Assembly (NCBI GenBank): GCA_018389105.1
Contig: JACATO010000050.1
Span: 124,001 to 188,000 of the forward strand
From: Nautilus pompilius
Taxonomy: Eukaryota > Mollusca > Cephalopoda > Nautilida > Nautilidae
Length of the DNA: 64,000 nucleotides
Direction: 5' to 3'
Under the pieces are notes generated by a model. That model saw nothing but the letters and a program-made list of their open reading frames with translations, was not told the DNA's origin and did no database searches. Below, in pieces: positions 25,194 to 38,026 of the stretch (the first letter of the stretch is position 1; every line of letters begins with the position of its first letter). Both the position numbers and the translations under genes were made by a program.

Positions 25194-28100
25194 TGGACTA
25201 TAAAATATTGTAAAAATGCCAATGATCACTAATTGCAATTAAAAAGATACACACACACACACAGGTAATTAAATGAAAGAGGTAAAAATTAAGTTAGAAG
25301 AATATGGTATAGTTTTCTTAATGTATAGAAACAATAAAACAAACAAGCAAAAGTAATGCTTGATTAGCAGAGGAAAATAACATATTTTAAACATATAACA
25401 TTTTCCATATTCTATGTATCAGCTTTAAATTTAAAAAAAAAAAGGGAAACTGACCAATTATTCAAGTATAGAAAAAATACATTCATAACATCATATGCTA
25501 CAATCCAGGGAGTTAATGAGGTCTATGAGGGTGGGAGGGGGGGGGTGTATAAGACTGAACAAAGAAATAAAATCATATTATATAATTGTTTGCTTAAAGC
25601 TTTTATCAGTTTTGTTTGGCTGAGATTTTTGAGAAAACCAAAATGGCAGTGATAGCGATTTACTGTATCTTGTAGCTCTCGCAGCTGGGTTGAAGTTGGT
25701 TACTGCGGTGAAACAGGTTTAGGGGACATTAAAATAAAAGTCCATCATCCATCAGGAGCTGGATGAAGAGTTTTAAAAAGTAGGTTCAGTTAATGATAGA
25801 AAATGTTCAGGCTCCAGTCAAGATGCCACTGCAGCAGCCATCAAAAAAACGTTCTCAAGTTTCATCAAGCCTCACAAAAATTGTAATTTCCCTTTTCCAA
25901 CAGCTTATTAATTGTTAAAGGCTGTATTAACAAGACACAAATCAAAGCATTTATCACTTATATCCCACCCCCCCCAGAAGGAGGAGAATGTGTTTGAGAT
26001 GTTGGTAAATAGGACTGAACTGAAGATGGCAGCCATGTAGAAGTCTATGGATTCATCACTACATCATGCTTGTAAGTCCAGGAGTATAACAGAGGAATTT
26101 CTGGTAGTCAAATAAGAGAAAAAAAGCAAGAAAAAAGGCCCAAAGGGTATAATTTAAAAATTAGCTAAATCACCTGCAAAATGTCAGTAATAAAGCTTTA
26201 AAAAAAAAAAAAAAGAAAAAGAAAACAGTAAAAAGCAGGAAAAGTAAGAAGCTGGAATAAATTACCAATGATGAGAATGAACAGTGCAGCGCCAACAGGT
26301 ATTACAAAAAAGCAAACATAAATAAATGTGTTTTATTTGTATTTTCTTTTAAAACCTATGGCCATGTATAATGGTTTCCTGCCTCCTTATATGAAATAAA
26401 TGCAAGCTGGGGAAATTAAACATCATTTCAGATAATTACCAGTTCCCTAAGGTTACATTAAATAATCCAGGAAGTTTTATTTCATTTTTTTCTAAGTATA
26501 ATATGTCATCACTCACATAAATACTGTGTAGCAGAAATGCTTGTAACAAAAACAGATATGTAAATTAAGTTATATCGCTAGTGAATTATCACAAAGCAAC
26601 AAAATTTGTTTACTAGCTTCTACACACAATAGCAATGTTTTATGTAGTTATACAAAATAAATGTTTTCTTTTTTCCACAAATACTGGATGATATTATGTC
26701 AAAACATGGCTGCTGGCTTTGACATTCTTTGAATGGTAAATTGAACTGAATTTCACAAAAACTGCAATTAACTGTTTGGATGCTAAGCAATTTCCACCCC
26801 CCCCCAAAAAAAGGGGAGAATTGATGAAATTAGTCAGTTCTCCAGATAGGTAAGACTGATGCCTATCTGGATATAAGCATTCTGAATTAAATTATACGAT
26901 TTGAAAAGGAAGCACAATATCGGAGCAAACGAGAATCTCAGAGCAGGGACAAGAGGAACCGAGCCGGCTACTTAACAGGATACTTTTTTTTAAAAAAATA
27001 TGACTTACACCCTTTTAATTCCAAAAAAATTTACTAAAAAAAGTTGTTTATGAAATAAACCGATGTTAGTTCCTAACATTTTTTAAATTTTTTTTTTGAA
27101 AATCTAAAAGTTTCTACGTGTCAAAATTGCGGAATGCACCAAAAATACAAAACAGATCTGCTGTAAATAGTTGAAATCTCCATTTAAAGAGCTGTCAAAA
27201 TATCGAGGCGGCCACGGTTTCTCTTCGTGCGCAGATCCGTCACAAAAGTGCCCACTGCTGACCCTGACCCTCGCTCCTAAACCAAGAGATTGAGTCACCG
27301 CTATGGGTCTGAAAACTAGCCGTGCACCGTCTATCACAAACGGCAGAGGGCCGGATGTTCTGCAGCTGAAGCGTAGGAGAGACACACATGCAGCAAGAAG
27401 AATCAAATCAGGGAGAATTTTAGAGACCGGGAATATGAACCGCCCACATGTTTGCTATTTAAGCACCAGATAAAATATTATACAATATTTCTAATTGAAT
27501 TTTTAACTTAACCTCATATAAAAAGAAAAAGATCTGCCCCCTTCAGAATCAACATTAATCCAAGAGAACAAAGAAATGTAAAAAAAAAACAGGGTAAAGA
27601 CCCTGTCATCGACTCTTCTACACAAGTGTTTTAAAACAATGGTTAACTAATGTCTCAGTAATTTACCACCAAATCACATCAGTGCCGCATGACCACCACT
27701 AAGTAGAAAGTAACCATCACAAAACATAGGACCCATGCATCGAATTTGTCCCTTTTTTTAAAAAAAAACAAAACAACAGAACAGTTGCCATTCTTATTTT
27801 CCCTCATCCTCTTCAGCGAACTGACAAAATCTCCTTTTTAATAATGCATATCTTTCAGATTACTGGCCACATTCCTTTAATATCCTGTAGGCATGTCTTA
27901 GAAAGCAATCTGAAAATTTCCACATAATCTGTGCTTAGCCTGAAAAAAGTCTCCTCATTTCCACGCACGAGATCAGATCTTCTCATTCTCTCCACTGCAA
28001 CGTAATCAGGGTTAGCAATGCCATGAGTTCATGGTCTTTAACCCCAACCATAGGCAGCAAATCATCATCTATTCATGCTTCCATATCCTCTCATTTGTTT

Positions 28101-28668
28101 GTTTCTTTAATACAGCTTCAGAGCTCATTTCCTTTCTGTTCATATCCTCAAAGGGCTTAGCTGATCAGCTTCTATGCCTTCTTCTTTAAATCAATATGGG
28201 GCTAATGTGGTCTTCCCTGCAGATAACAGTGTCTGTTCTCTTGACTACCCTGATCATATGACCCAAACCATAATTTATATTAGCATATCATTCATTCTCA
28301 TACTTTTTCATGTAGTATACACACACATATATATATATATATAAACAAAAATCTCTGGGGTACCAGTATAAGCCATACTGGCTGGCTTTGTTGAAAACAC
28401 TGAACTAAGTTAAAGTTCATTGTTTTTCTTTTTTTTAATTTGTTATTGTTAAGTTCATTTTTGTTGTTGTTTTTTTATAAAATGGCGTTTCACAACAGGT
28501 TCAAGAAATGCAATACAATTAATTTCTTAATTATTGATAATAAATTACTTTTATATTTGATTTATGGATATAAGAAAACGTGATACAATGTGCAAGGATC
28601 TTATATTAGGCCTGGAAGTTCATCTGTTGTGAAAAACTACGTGGAGGGACTGCAGAAGAGCACAGAGT

Positions 28669-28710
28669 CCAGGAACCTAATCCGCTCCTAAGTTGGGAAC
28701 TGCCTGTGTT
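28669..28710. mobile_element. Solo end of a Tigger-like element
   Basis: The reverse complement begins CAGGCAGTTCCCAACTTAGG and ends GGATTAGGTTCCTGGAC. It is clearly related to the left end of the MITE at 16122 (CAGGCAGTCCCTGACTTAAA ... GGTTAGGTTCCTGGAC). No partner end was found nearby, so it is a truncated copy. Confidence 0.65.
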
Positions 28711-29081
28711 CACACAGCTGACAATGTGATGATGTTTGACTAAACAAAGGAAACCATGAAGAGGAATGCCCTATTTTTTTGTTTAAAATGTGAAAACTTA
28801 TTTTATAGGCAGTGCTCAGACATGCTCACGTTTTCCACAAGGTCTAACGTAAGCCATTATCTACAAGATGTATGCATAACCAAAGAACTACCCAATGGTC
28901 AAGTAATGGTCACTACATTTGGGTTCATTGTTCTTTTTGACTGTAATGTTTCAGATCAACCGATGAACCAGACACCAGATTTTACAATCTGAGTTCTTTC
29001 GCATGATTATTTCAGTTACATAAATGGCCGGGACTGGAAAGTTATTTATTGTTCTTAGCAATGAAATAGTTGATTATTATC

Positions 29082-29200
29082 AAAATTGCACCTGGACTTG
29101 ATGGTATGGTGGGAGTCCTGAATATCTGCAGCCCACTGTTATCAATTTTTAAAGCACACCTTTCAACAAAGAACACATCAAAACAAGATTGGGCGTCCTC
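29082..29200 (+). pseudogene. LINE reverse transcriptase scrap (early palm region)
   Basis: Reading from 29082 gives KIAPGLDGMVGVLNICSPLL and then SIFKAHLSTKNTSKQDWA. This resembles the ..PG.DGI....L......L..IF...L..G..P..W motif of non-LTR reverse transcriptases. The rest of the element is not recognisable. Confidence 0.55.
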
Positions 29201-29406
29201 AGCCAAAGAACGATTGAATTTTCTGTAGGTGTCACCCTCAAAGCACCAACTTTAGCCCATATGATGTAACCATCAAAGACTAACCAGAATCATTCAGGAC
29301 AGTTTGGAGGACAGATATGTCAGACAGTGGTTTGTGTTTGGCATAGATCTTGTAAAAAAAGAACATGTTTGATAAGTTTACAAATTGTAAATAAAGGCTC
29401 TCTAAC

Positions 29407-29481
29407 CTGTACAGTTGGAAATATTACATCTGAAAACTGGGTGACATTATTGTCATCATCATTTTTAGTTCTATGCATTAC
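29407..29481 (-). CDS. FRMPD: Probable extra FRMPD-like exon (acidic, Asn/Asp-rich linker), possibly a cassette
   Basis: This 75-bp, phase 0-0 open segment encodes 25 residues, VMHRTKNDDDNNVTQFSDVI plus FPTVQ. It is preceded by a very good acceptor (TTTTTTTATTTACTAG) and followed by CAG and GTTAGA, a weaker donor. It sits between two recognised exons that both meet in phase 0, so including or skipping it keeps the frame. Vertebrate FRMPD4, as I recall it, has only a few residues between the PDZ domain and the basic linker, so this insert would be lineage-specific or alternatively spliced. The support is splice signals and frame, not homology. Confidence 0.6.
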
Positions 29482-32400
29482 CTAGTAAATAAAAAAAGGC
29501 ATTAGCTATGCATAGGTGCCTTTTTTTGTCAGTTGAACAAGTGGCTGGCTAACTATTATAAACAAAAGCAGCTTGCTAGTCAGGGTGAACCTTAAAAGTA
29601 TAGAACCAGCCCCCAATAAGTGATAGACGAGATGTTGCTGCACACGCTCGTTTATTTATAAGTGCCCCGACTTTATTTCGCATTTTTGTCTTCGAGTTGA
29701 CATAAATCCTGTCTCCATTTTAAGTTGGCACCAGAAAAGCGAGAATACTTCAGTAGACCAGAAAAATCACGTAAGGCCACACTGTCCCAAGTATCCCTGG
29801 CTGCCTGCAATACCTTAAACCTGCCCAACTATGGAACTGACATGCCTCCACAGATCAAAGACAGTAAAACTGTATTTTTTGTAAGTCTTAGCTCTTAAAC
29901 ATTTTCACAAATTATGCCAAAACAGCAGGTAACAAAAACACAAATTATAATGGTAGTCACAACATCATACACTATGCATGGGAATCATCAAATTAATAGG
30001 CATCAGCAAAGATGATGGAAAAATACGATGTTTGAGACTAGATGCTAGTTAACATCAAAGAGAAGTTCCATTCCAACCTAATAATGTAGACAATGTTGTT
30101 AAGCACAACAACCATCTCTCTCTCTCTCTAGATCCGGCTGTACATTTATTGGCATTTATTAACCATCAGTAATAAACCAAAATCCAATCACTTCTCCCCC
30201 ATGCAGCATCTATTCTCTTTGAATTCGTTAAGTGTATCTACCATCTGATTTATAATTGTAGTTTAGCATTGGTGCACTGACTAAGTCAGATATGATATAG
30301 GAATGAGCTTGCTTTTGATATTTCCTGACTAGTCTGGTAAACCCCAGAATAATTCCTTGACAGTCCCCCCCCATCACTTGACAATATATGACTTTTTTGT
30401 CAATAAAAGTTTATCGGACTTGCTATAAAAATGGTTTTTCATTTGGCTAGCTTAATTCATATTGTAGCTGATAAATAACAAGTTAAATACCACCATCATC
30501 ATCATCTAAAAGTAAAGAAAAGATTGACAAAAATTTTGTAGGAATTACATAAAATATTTTTGTGCAAAGTCACAATTCACAAGTAAACAAAGCATCTACA
30601 CATAGGCACATTAATGCGCTTTTTAAAAATTTAATAATTTTTAATATATTTTTTAAAGAGAGAAATTTCACTAATAATGCATCTCATCTTCACTGATTGA
30701 TAAACCCTGAGAGCAGCCAGCCAGCCAGCCTGATGACCATTTTCCTGTTGCCCATTTGCCATCCTCCATCAAGTTGAACAAGCTCTGACTATAGTACCCT
30801 GCAATACTATAGCGCACATGCTTCTCACGCGTCTTGGTGTTACAAATTTGAAGTTATTCCCCTTTTAATTAATCCTTCTTTTCAAGTTAAATAATAAGTT
30901 TGATTTTCCGTGAAGCTTCCATGCTGATGTTCAAGTTTTTATAGCTCTTAAAAATAAATGAACTCTCATAGTCACAATTTATCAACATCTGTAGAACCAG
31001 AAAATGGTGGAATTAAAAAACCAGAAGCTTCAGATCAGTAAAAAAGTCGCACCATTCGGAATTTGGAAGAGAGCCATGGAAGGTACGAGCATTTATAATT
31101 AAAATAAACAAACAAACAAGCTAGTTGGTTATTACCGACAGATATTTTGCTCTATTGTAATTATGTCATTAATACAAAATCTCATTGCAACGCTGGTGAT
31201 GCAATATTAATGGTGAAGCTGATGTTGATGCATAGTGAATTACATCATCATGAGTCGGCTTTAGAAACAAGTTTGCCTGCATTCTTTGCAACCTTGAGTA
31301 CATAATGGAAAATATGGTTGCAGAATCAACAACCTCTATACAGGGCTATCTTTGGAACAGTCAAATGATGCCAGTAATTAATTCCATTTATTAATAAATT
31401 CTATTGCCAAAATTCATTTATTGAAAAAAAAAATTTTTTACCCCAACTGAGCCAATACTGTATATTCTTGTGTATTCTTTTTACTGTGGACACTTGAAAG
31501 AATGCTACTATCTACATACTTAATCAAGTATTCGATCTTTCTTCCATACTCTAAATGCTTGAAACCAAAAAATGAACAATTTTTTAAAAAATATTACTGC
31601 GAATTAATATCCTTTATTAAAGTGTATTCCAGACCTGCACAGCACAATTCTTTATATTACACTGGAGCACTTATGCCACTAGATATTGAAATGATATAAA
31701 ATCAATTTTTTTAATATAAAAAGGTTTCTTTCTTTCCTTTCAGTGTGCTGATGGTATTACTTCCCCCCTTAAAACTTAAAACTTGTATTAAAGAATGCAC
31801 AGAATGAAATGTTTTAAAATCTGCATATATATCTTTCTTTTAAAGGGCGATGGCAAAAAGAGATGGAATGGGTAATAACAGAAACAACAACTGCATAATT
31901 ATGGATCTATTTCACTGAGAATAGCACCAGAGTCTGTGGTTAGAGTTGCTTCAGAGAATGAATGCACACAAGTGTAAGATTTGTGTGTGAGAGTGAATAA
32001 GGGAGTAAGCAAAACAGGCGGTTACAAGAGATTTATATCAATACAAATTATGCATTGATAACAAACTCCATTTTATACATGAAAAAATGTTTTTTTTAAC
32101 ACCATGTATAATTTACTAAGCCCTCTTAGTACTCTGATAATTTGGCATTAATCCGTGCCTGGTACACATTTATTGAGAAAATATAGGATGAGAGTTAGCA
32201 TGCTACACAAGTGTAGTTGTTCATTACTGTGTTGCTGATAATATTGATAATACGATCCTCAAAGGTTCAAAACTATGTCTGGTGTATTGGTTTCTTTTCA
32301 TCCATTCCAATCTGGATTTCCTCTGGGAATTACAGTTTAGAGCCACATTAAAATATAAAGGGTCCATAATGTTTAGATGATGGAGAGCTTCCCATCTTAA

Positions 32401-32859
32401 TCTCTGAGATTACCTGGAAATGCTTCCAGTGCTGGCCTTTTCTAGGCATATGCAACATGGCTATCCTGGCTGGGTCAATTTTCTAACTAATAGAGTCCTT
32501 GCATGGTTTGCAGCATAATTTTGGCATCTAATATTTTACCAGGAATGTCCAGAGACAATATTGTGTGGGGGGAGGTAATGGGTGTTTTCTGGGTACAGCA
32601 GCCAGTGGTAAAGGTGAAAATGTTTGACCATGCTTAGTATGATAGTTTACACAATGGTTATTAACTTACAGAAGGGCAGAAGTTGTTTGACTAATATAAA
32701 ACGTCAGTGTTTGCTATCTAACATATACCATTACTGGAAAATAGAGTATGTTTTGGCGTTTGTTTCCATCAGTGCTGATGGCTAAACCTGGAACAGTCCA
32801 GCTTTTCACAGACAAACCAAAAATGAGAGAACAATGGTAGGATGCAGATTCTACTAACT

Positions 32860-33160
32860 GTGTTTAAGAAAGATCTGATAGGGGTTTATAAAATGATTTA
32901 GAGTTTTCAGTGTGCAGGTGGCTGAAGAAGTTTAAAGTTATTTTACAGACTATTAGGGGGTCACAATTATAAAGGGGAAGAAATCCATCATTGCTGGATG
33001 TCAGAAAAAGTTCTGCTAGTTAAAGAAAAAAAAACAGTAAAATAGATGGATGGCATTAACTCTGGGAATGGTAATGTGAAAATCTCCCCTTGGGACTTTA
33101 CATAAGCCATGAAAACTCCTTGTCAAAATTTGTGTAAGCCTGTTAAATCTGTCGAGTAAA
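32860..33160 (+). pseudogene. LINE 3' coding relic
   Basis: Plus-strand fragments read FKKDLIGVYKMI, then in shifted frames ..GHNYKG.. and LDVRKSSAS. They follow the order of the LINE C-terminal region (L..DLI.VYK......F......TRGH..K........R...FS.RVV..WN.LP). The match is weak and broken by several frameshifts. Confidence 0.35.
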
Positions 33161-33717
33161 AAGGGGCAAACAATAAGAAAACAGCAGCATGCGACCTTGA
33201 ACTAAAACAATCACTTTCTTTTAAATGTGTGGAATTATGACAAAACAAGGAAAAAAGTGAGGAAGGATGAGTTGAGAAAGTGACAAAAATTAAACATCGA
33301 TGTTACTGTTTTGACAAAAAAAAAAAAGAGTGCAGGCACTTTAATAAGTGTTGATGAAAATTGTAGGATAACCACTAAGTCTGTTCATTAAATTATAAAT
33401 TAAAAATAGAATTGTTTTTTTTTTGTTTTAAAAGATATATTTTTTGAGTGATTAGAAAGTCTCACGTGACACCCAGTTTGCCAGACAGATCGTTAAGTAT
33501 AGTTCTATTTCACCACTGTACTCAACAAAGATGTCATTGAGATGTTGAAGATAAGGTTTTGAATGCTTCTGGTAGATGACAGTGGCACAGCTTTGCATTT
33601 TTTCTGTAGCAAAGTAAATGTAACTTGTCGTCTCTCATTTTCGGCCAGGATAGCTATACAATAGGATTTATTGCCTAAGTATTCACACGCATTCCACTTG
33701 ATTCAATTTTTTTTTTT

Positions 33718-36650
33718 ACTTAATCTCTAGCACCATCTTTAAACAATTGAGCTATTTCTTCTTTGAATGGATTGACATACTGTGAACCATAGCAGGATCC
33801 CTGTGTGGATTGAACAGCCCAAACATTGGGAAAAGTTTCATCGCTATGGAATGGCACAAGCTCCTATGGAATCTGACAGTGAGGTACTTCCTTGAATGAA
33901 ATTAATCTTTCTTTTTTTAACAGGCCCCTCATGAGCCAGGTAGTCACTCTTTATTATAGAGTTACTGACATTCCCTAGGTTGTCATTGTGGAAGCATCCG
34001 AAACGGATATATTTATACGTATCACATCACAGATTTCAAAACGTCTTTTGGAATGAAAATTGAAAAGGTTAAAAAGGCCTTTGAGTTTTCAGTACTACGC
34101 AGTACAGATGTATACTAAAGTATGCAGTCTGTGTACTGCCTTCTGCTTCAACGAACTGATGAAGCTTTTAATTTTAGCATCAGTAGGAAAGCTGCTCACC
34201 TGTCTGTCTTCCTTGAATGTCACCAGCGCTGCCACGGGACTGTTTTCGTAGTAATTCGAGGTACTTCCTTCGTTTTACTAGAGTTTCTACCTACAAGGTT
34301 GGGGAAGAGATTTTTCAATAATTTCTCACGTGATGCACTAAGAATGAAATACAGGGTGGCAAACGGCTTCTCTCCACCCACGGAGATTCTCAAACAAAAA
34401 AAAAAAAAATGAAATCTATTTTTCCGCAATGACCCAGGTTTTTGTACCAATGAGAAACTGATCACCTGGCTCATGAGGGGTGGGTTAAATATTATTTCTT
34501 TAAAGAACCAACGCAGCATTTGTTATATTGCATTGACCCATGATACCTCTGCATAAGTCTTGTTTTAGCATCAATGGAGATGAAGAGAGTCAGTTAGTTA
34601 CACGTAGAGTTCTTTGTGTTCTCCATCAGATTCAACAGATACAGTGAATGCACCTAAGTGTGATTTCTTCCAATACACACAAAAATTTGTTTCACCAACC
34701 ACAATCCCGGTGATATCACGAGTTATTGTTTCAGAATTATCAGCTACACTTGTATTATCATCATCATCTGATTCATGAATAATATCACTATTATTCTCAC
34801 CAGAAATGTTGGAATTCACAAAACATTTTCTCTTGTAGATAAGGTAACATCAACAGCTGATTTTATTCCAGGGTATACTTGTATGTGCACTTCTGATTTA
34901 TAATCAAAAGTTGCTTTGTTGTATTAACACAGATTTTTTTTTTTGCAATACTTTCAATGTGTCTTTGTGTTTCTCTAAAAAACTCTCTTAGTTTCTTTCA
35001 ATTCTGGTGAATCAATTTGGCAGTACTGTTGTTCATTCCAACATTACTTTGTATCACATCGATAACATTAATTTCTGTAACTATATCATTTCCCTGGTTG
35101 CAATATTGGATTAGAAAGGCCATAGCTTTGGCAAAATGACCATCGATTGTACCTTTTCTGAATTGAGTTTCAGTGTGGCTAAACATCTTTATTGGCAGTC
35201 TTACTTTTTTTTCAGAACAAGAAACATTCCATACAACAGTCTGCCATTTTGTTAACACCAAGCATTGCTGCTTTGAATAATCACTCCCTTTATTTCAGGG
35301 AAATAATCCTTCACACGCATCAATAAGGCTTCTACAACAGAAAAAAATTGCTGGCCAGGCTTGTTTGGAATCTCCAGCTGATAGGTAATCCTAATAATGT
35401 ATGCTAAAATTATCCAGCTCTTTTCCCTCATTTCCCATACTAAATTTGCTTGTGTAAATCACTGATCCCTTCCAACTCATTTCTTGTTTACATAACATTC
35501 AAATGTTTTTTTTTATGAAAATATATTTGTTCTAATTTCACCTTGCAATCTATCACTATATATATATATATATGGACTACATCAGGAGGCAAATTTTGCA
35601 AAAGAATATCAATACACATTTGCTGGTTATTAACACATAAATGATGCCTCATATACAGTTTGAATCTGTCTTTGTAATCAGATAGCATATTGTGATGCTT
35701 TGGACTAGTGAAACATTTTATGTACTTAATGGCACAAAATGGTAATGGCAACGAACAATCATCACATTTAAATATAATGGCTACTGATGATTTGTCTAAA
35801 GTGTACATCACTTTCTTTTGTACATACATCCCATTTAAATGATCCAGATATTGTCCTTTAAGAGTGCATCTTCACTAGTCAACATGGTAAATTTCTTTCT
35901 CATTTCTAGATCCTCAAGTATAGTCTTGAGGATTGATTGCCATAAAAACCAAGAAAATTCTTCTTCATTGATATCAATCATTCCCCTGCAGAGCATACAT
36001 ATATTTATATCAGACAATATGAAATCCACCTGTTTTGCCACCATGTCTTTTCAATAAAGTTATGGGATATGCCAACTAATCTCTTGGTTTTGTCCATTAA
36101 TAATAATTTTCACACAACAGTGACGTGTAGTGCATGTTGTGCTGCTAATGCATTCTTGATTATAGTATTATCACCATCTAAATGACCTTTTTGAATCAAC
36201 ATTTCTTCATAGTAGCTTAAATAAGAGCATCATCATAATTCAGAAAAAATGATCTTGCATAGTCCATTAAATGCCTGTTCAGCTAAACATATCATCCTGC
36301 ATTCACTTTCATGATCAAATCCATTCCAATCTTTTCTGTACATGAATAAAGTAGTGAAATATTATGTACACCACCAATACCTAATTCCAAATCATCTCAA
36401 ATTTGAAGAAAACTATTGAAAAACTGTACCAAAAACATTTTCAGAAGTGATATATCGCTTACTAGAGTTGTAATCATCACCATACACATACTTTAGAGTC
36501 TTTTTTTCCCTTTTCTACCAGTTTGTATAAACCTGTTTTGCACTGTTGTAATTCTCGAGGTTCCCTCCCTCCATCCCTCTGGCTTTTACCAACCTTCACC
36601 AAGAATCAAGATCATCAAAAACCCATCCACAGCAACTAAATGCATAGCAT
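33718..36650 (-). pseudogene. Relic of an unassigned transposase-like protein
   Basis: Minus-strand fragments line up in one direction over about 2.9 kb, each in a different frame. From the 5' end: YAFSCCGWVFDDLDSW (near 36640), then ECRMICLAEQAFNGLCKIIF (near 36280), MVAKQVDFILSDINICMLCR (36044), YIKCFTSPKHHNMLSDYKDR and CVNNQQMCIDILLQNLPPDV (35.6-35.8 kb), then VVEALLMRVKDYFPEIKGVI (near 35300), TETQFRKGTIDGHFAKAMAF with QGNDIVTE (near 35150), then an acidic segment (34598-34819), and after the nested MITE, GSCYGSQYVNPFKEEIAQLF with KDGARD (near 33750). The layout, with spaced Asp-bearing blocks and a conserved (I/L)D.HFA..M motif, suggests a DDE-type transposase or related mobile-element protein. 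I cannot name the superfamily. No intact frame remains. Confidence 0.5.
33921..34484. mobile_element. piggyBac-like MITE nested in the relic
   Basis: Inverted repeats share CCCCTCATGAGCCAGGT at both ends (left near 33925-33941; right as its reverse complement near 34464-34480). TTAA lies directly outside on each side (33917-33920 and 34485-34488). TTAA target duplication with C-rich short ends is the mark of piggyBac-type elements. The outermost 4 bp differ between the ends (CAGG versus CCCA). The 564-bp interior has no transposase. Confidence 0.75.
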
Positions 36651-38026
36651 TTATCGCACAGAGGTTGGTTTTCTTACATTTGCATGTTATCTTTGAAATT
36701 TCTACACCATTTCAACACACATTGTATTTATACTTCTATGTTTCTCACAAGCAAAAAAAAAAAAATGAAGATATTAAAAACAGTTTTGGGGCTTTTCAAA
36801 TGGTAAGCTAGCCAGAAAAGTTACCTGAAACTTGGCAAAAAAAAATTTAAAAAGTGAATTTTAAAATAATACCAAGCCTTATAGATAATTTAGCAAATTT
36901 AAAACTAATTCTTAGGAGCGGAAAGGTAATAAAATGGTTTAATTGCTAAGGCGAAGGATCTGAGTTCCTTTTCCATGGAAACAGCTAATCTTTGCAAACC
37001 TTGGTTTCATCAGTTTCCTTTAGGCATGCCAGTCTAGCAGGGATCTCCTTATCAAGCTCAGAAGCGCTGAGTCCCTCATGGCACAGGGTTGGCAATGTTC
37101 TAAGGGAACAGCTATGGTATTGCACTTCTTTACCTTGAAGACTGGTGTACACCAACAACAAAACTAATTATTACAGCCTTACCTGCTGATAATTAAACAA
37201 CAAAAAAGGGATACAATGTCTTTGTTATAATGCTGGTAGGTACTATAAAGAACCCAGAACTGGACTGTGCATAAACCAAGAGTGGGCGGGTCCACTACCT
37301 TCTCTGTGGCGACACAGAGAACAGATTTACACCAGCATCAAATGACCTTGAAGTAATGTCATGCATGATGCTGGCATAAGATTTCCTTTTTTGTGGCCAA
37401 CCAACATTCCTCGCGTTTCCATTTCATGATGATGATTTGTAGTCATATCTTTTGTGAAAAAAAATGAGTACCCTCAAGAGAAGAATAGTGAGTGGACAGA
37501 AATCAAAGAATTTTTTCATGGAAGCAAGCATAAAAGATGAGTTTGATTTGCCATAATGTGTAGCAGTTTTCAAGACTTACAATGTAAGTTTCCACAAATT
37601 CAAAGCATTACAGACTTTTGCAGTAAGTTGCCAGTTAATGAGTAAAATAGGAAATTCCAGAAATTCTTGTGGTCACAAAGACAGCAGGCCATGTTTGGTA
37701 TAAACAAAATCAAAGTACAATAAGCCATTTTCAGATGGTGCATTATTCTTGTTACTGATATAATTTGTCCTGAGGAAAAAAAAAGGAAGTTCAAAGGCAT
37801 CAGTGTGTCCAGGAGAACAATAGTAGATTACATTGAAGAGACAGATGCAGACTTGCAGCACAGTTAACCATTAAATGGATAATATACTTTTGTGACATAG
37901 CTATCAGTGATTCAACAAAAATGAATAGAGAAAATTTTGGAAACTCTTAAAGATCTTTTACACAAATGTACATGCAACTTTCAATATAAAATCTGAAAAT
38001 GAAATGGGCCTGAATGCATCTAATTA

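Larger units (their letters stand above)
24756..29406 (-). other. FRMPD intron, 4.7 kb
   Basis: Intron between the candidate 75-bp exon and the basic linker exon. It holds a GA microsatellite (25090-25193), a CpG-rich patch (27185-27410), a (TA)n run near 28327, a solo Tigger-like end (28669-28710) and a LINE scrap (29082-29200). No other coding signal was seen. Confidence 0.65.

Noticed and set aside
24977..25238. Arg/Glu-rich and Ser/Leu-rich open frames on opposite strands
   Set aside because: Both are translations of the GA microsatellite.
34122..34519. Overlapping 96- and 99-codon frames on both strands
   Set aside because: They lie inside the TTAA-flanked MITE, match no family, and include a homopolymer tract; considered fortuitous.
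36925..37000. tRNA-like SINE head (A-box-like TGGTTTAATTGCTAAGG and a GAGTTCC stretch)
   Set aside because: The B-box is too far from consensus and no SINE tail or target duplication was found.
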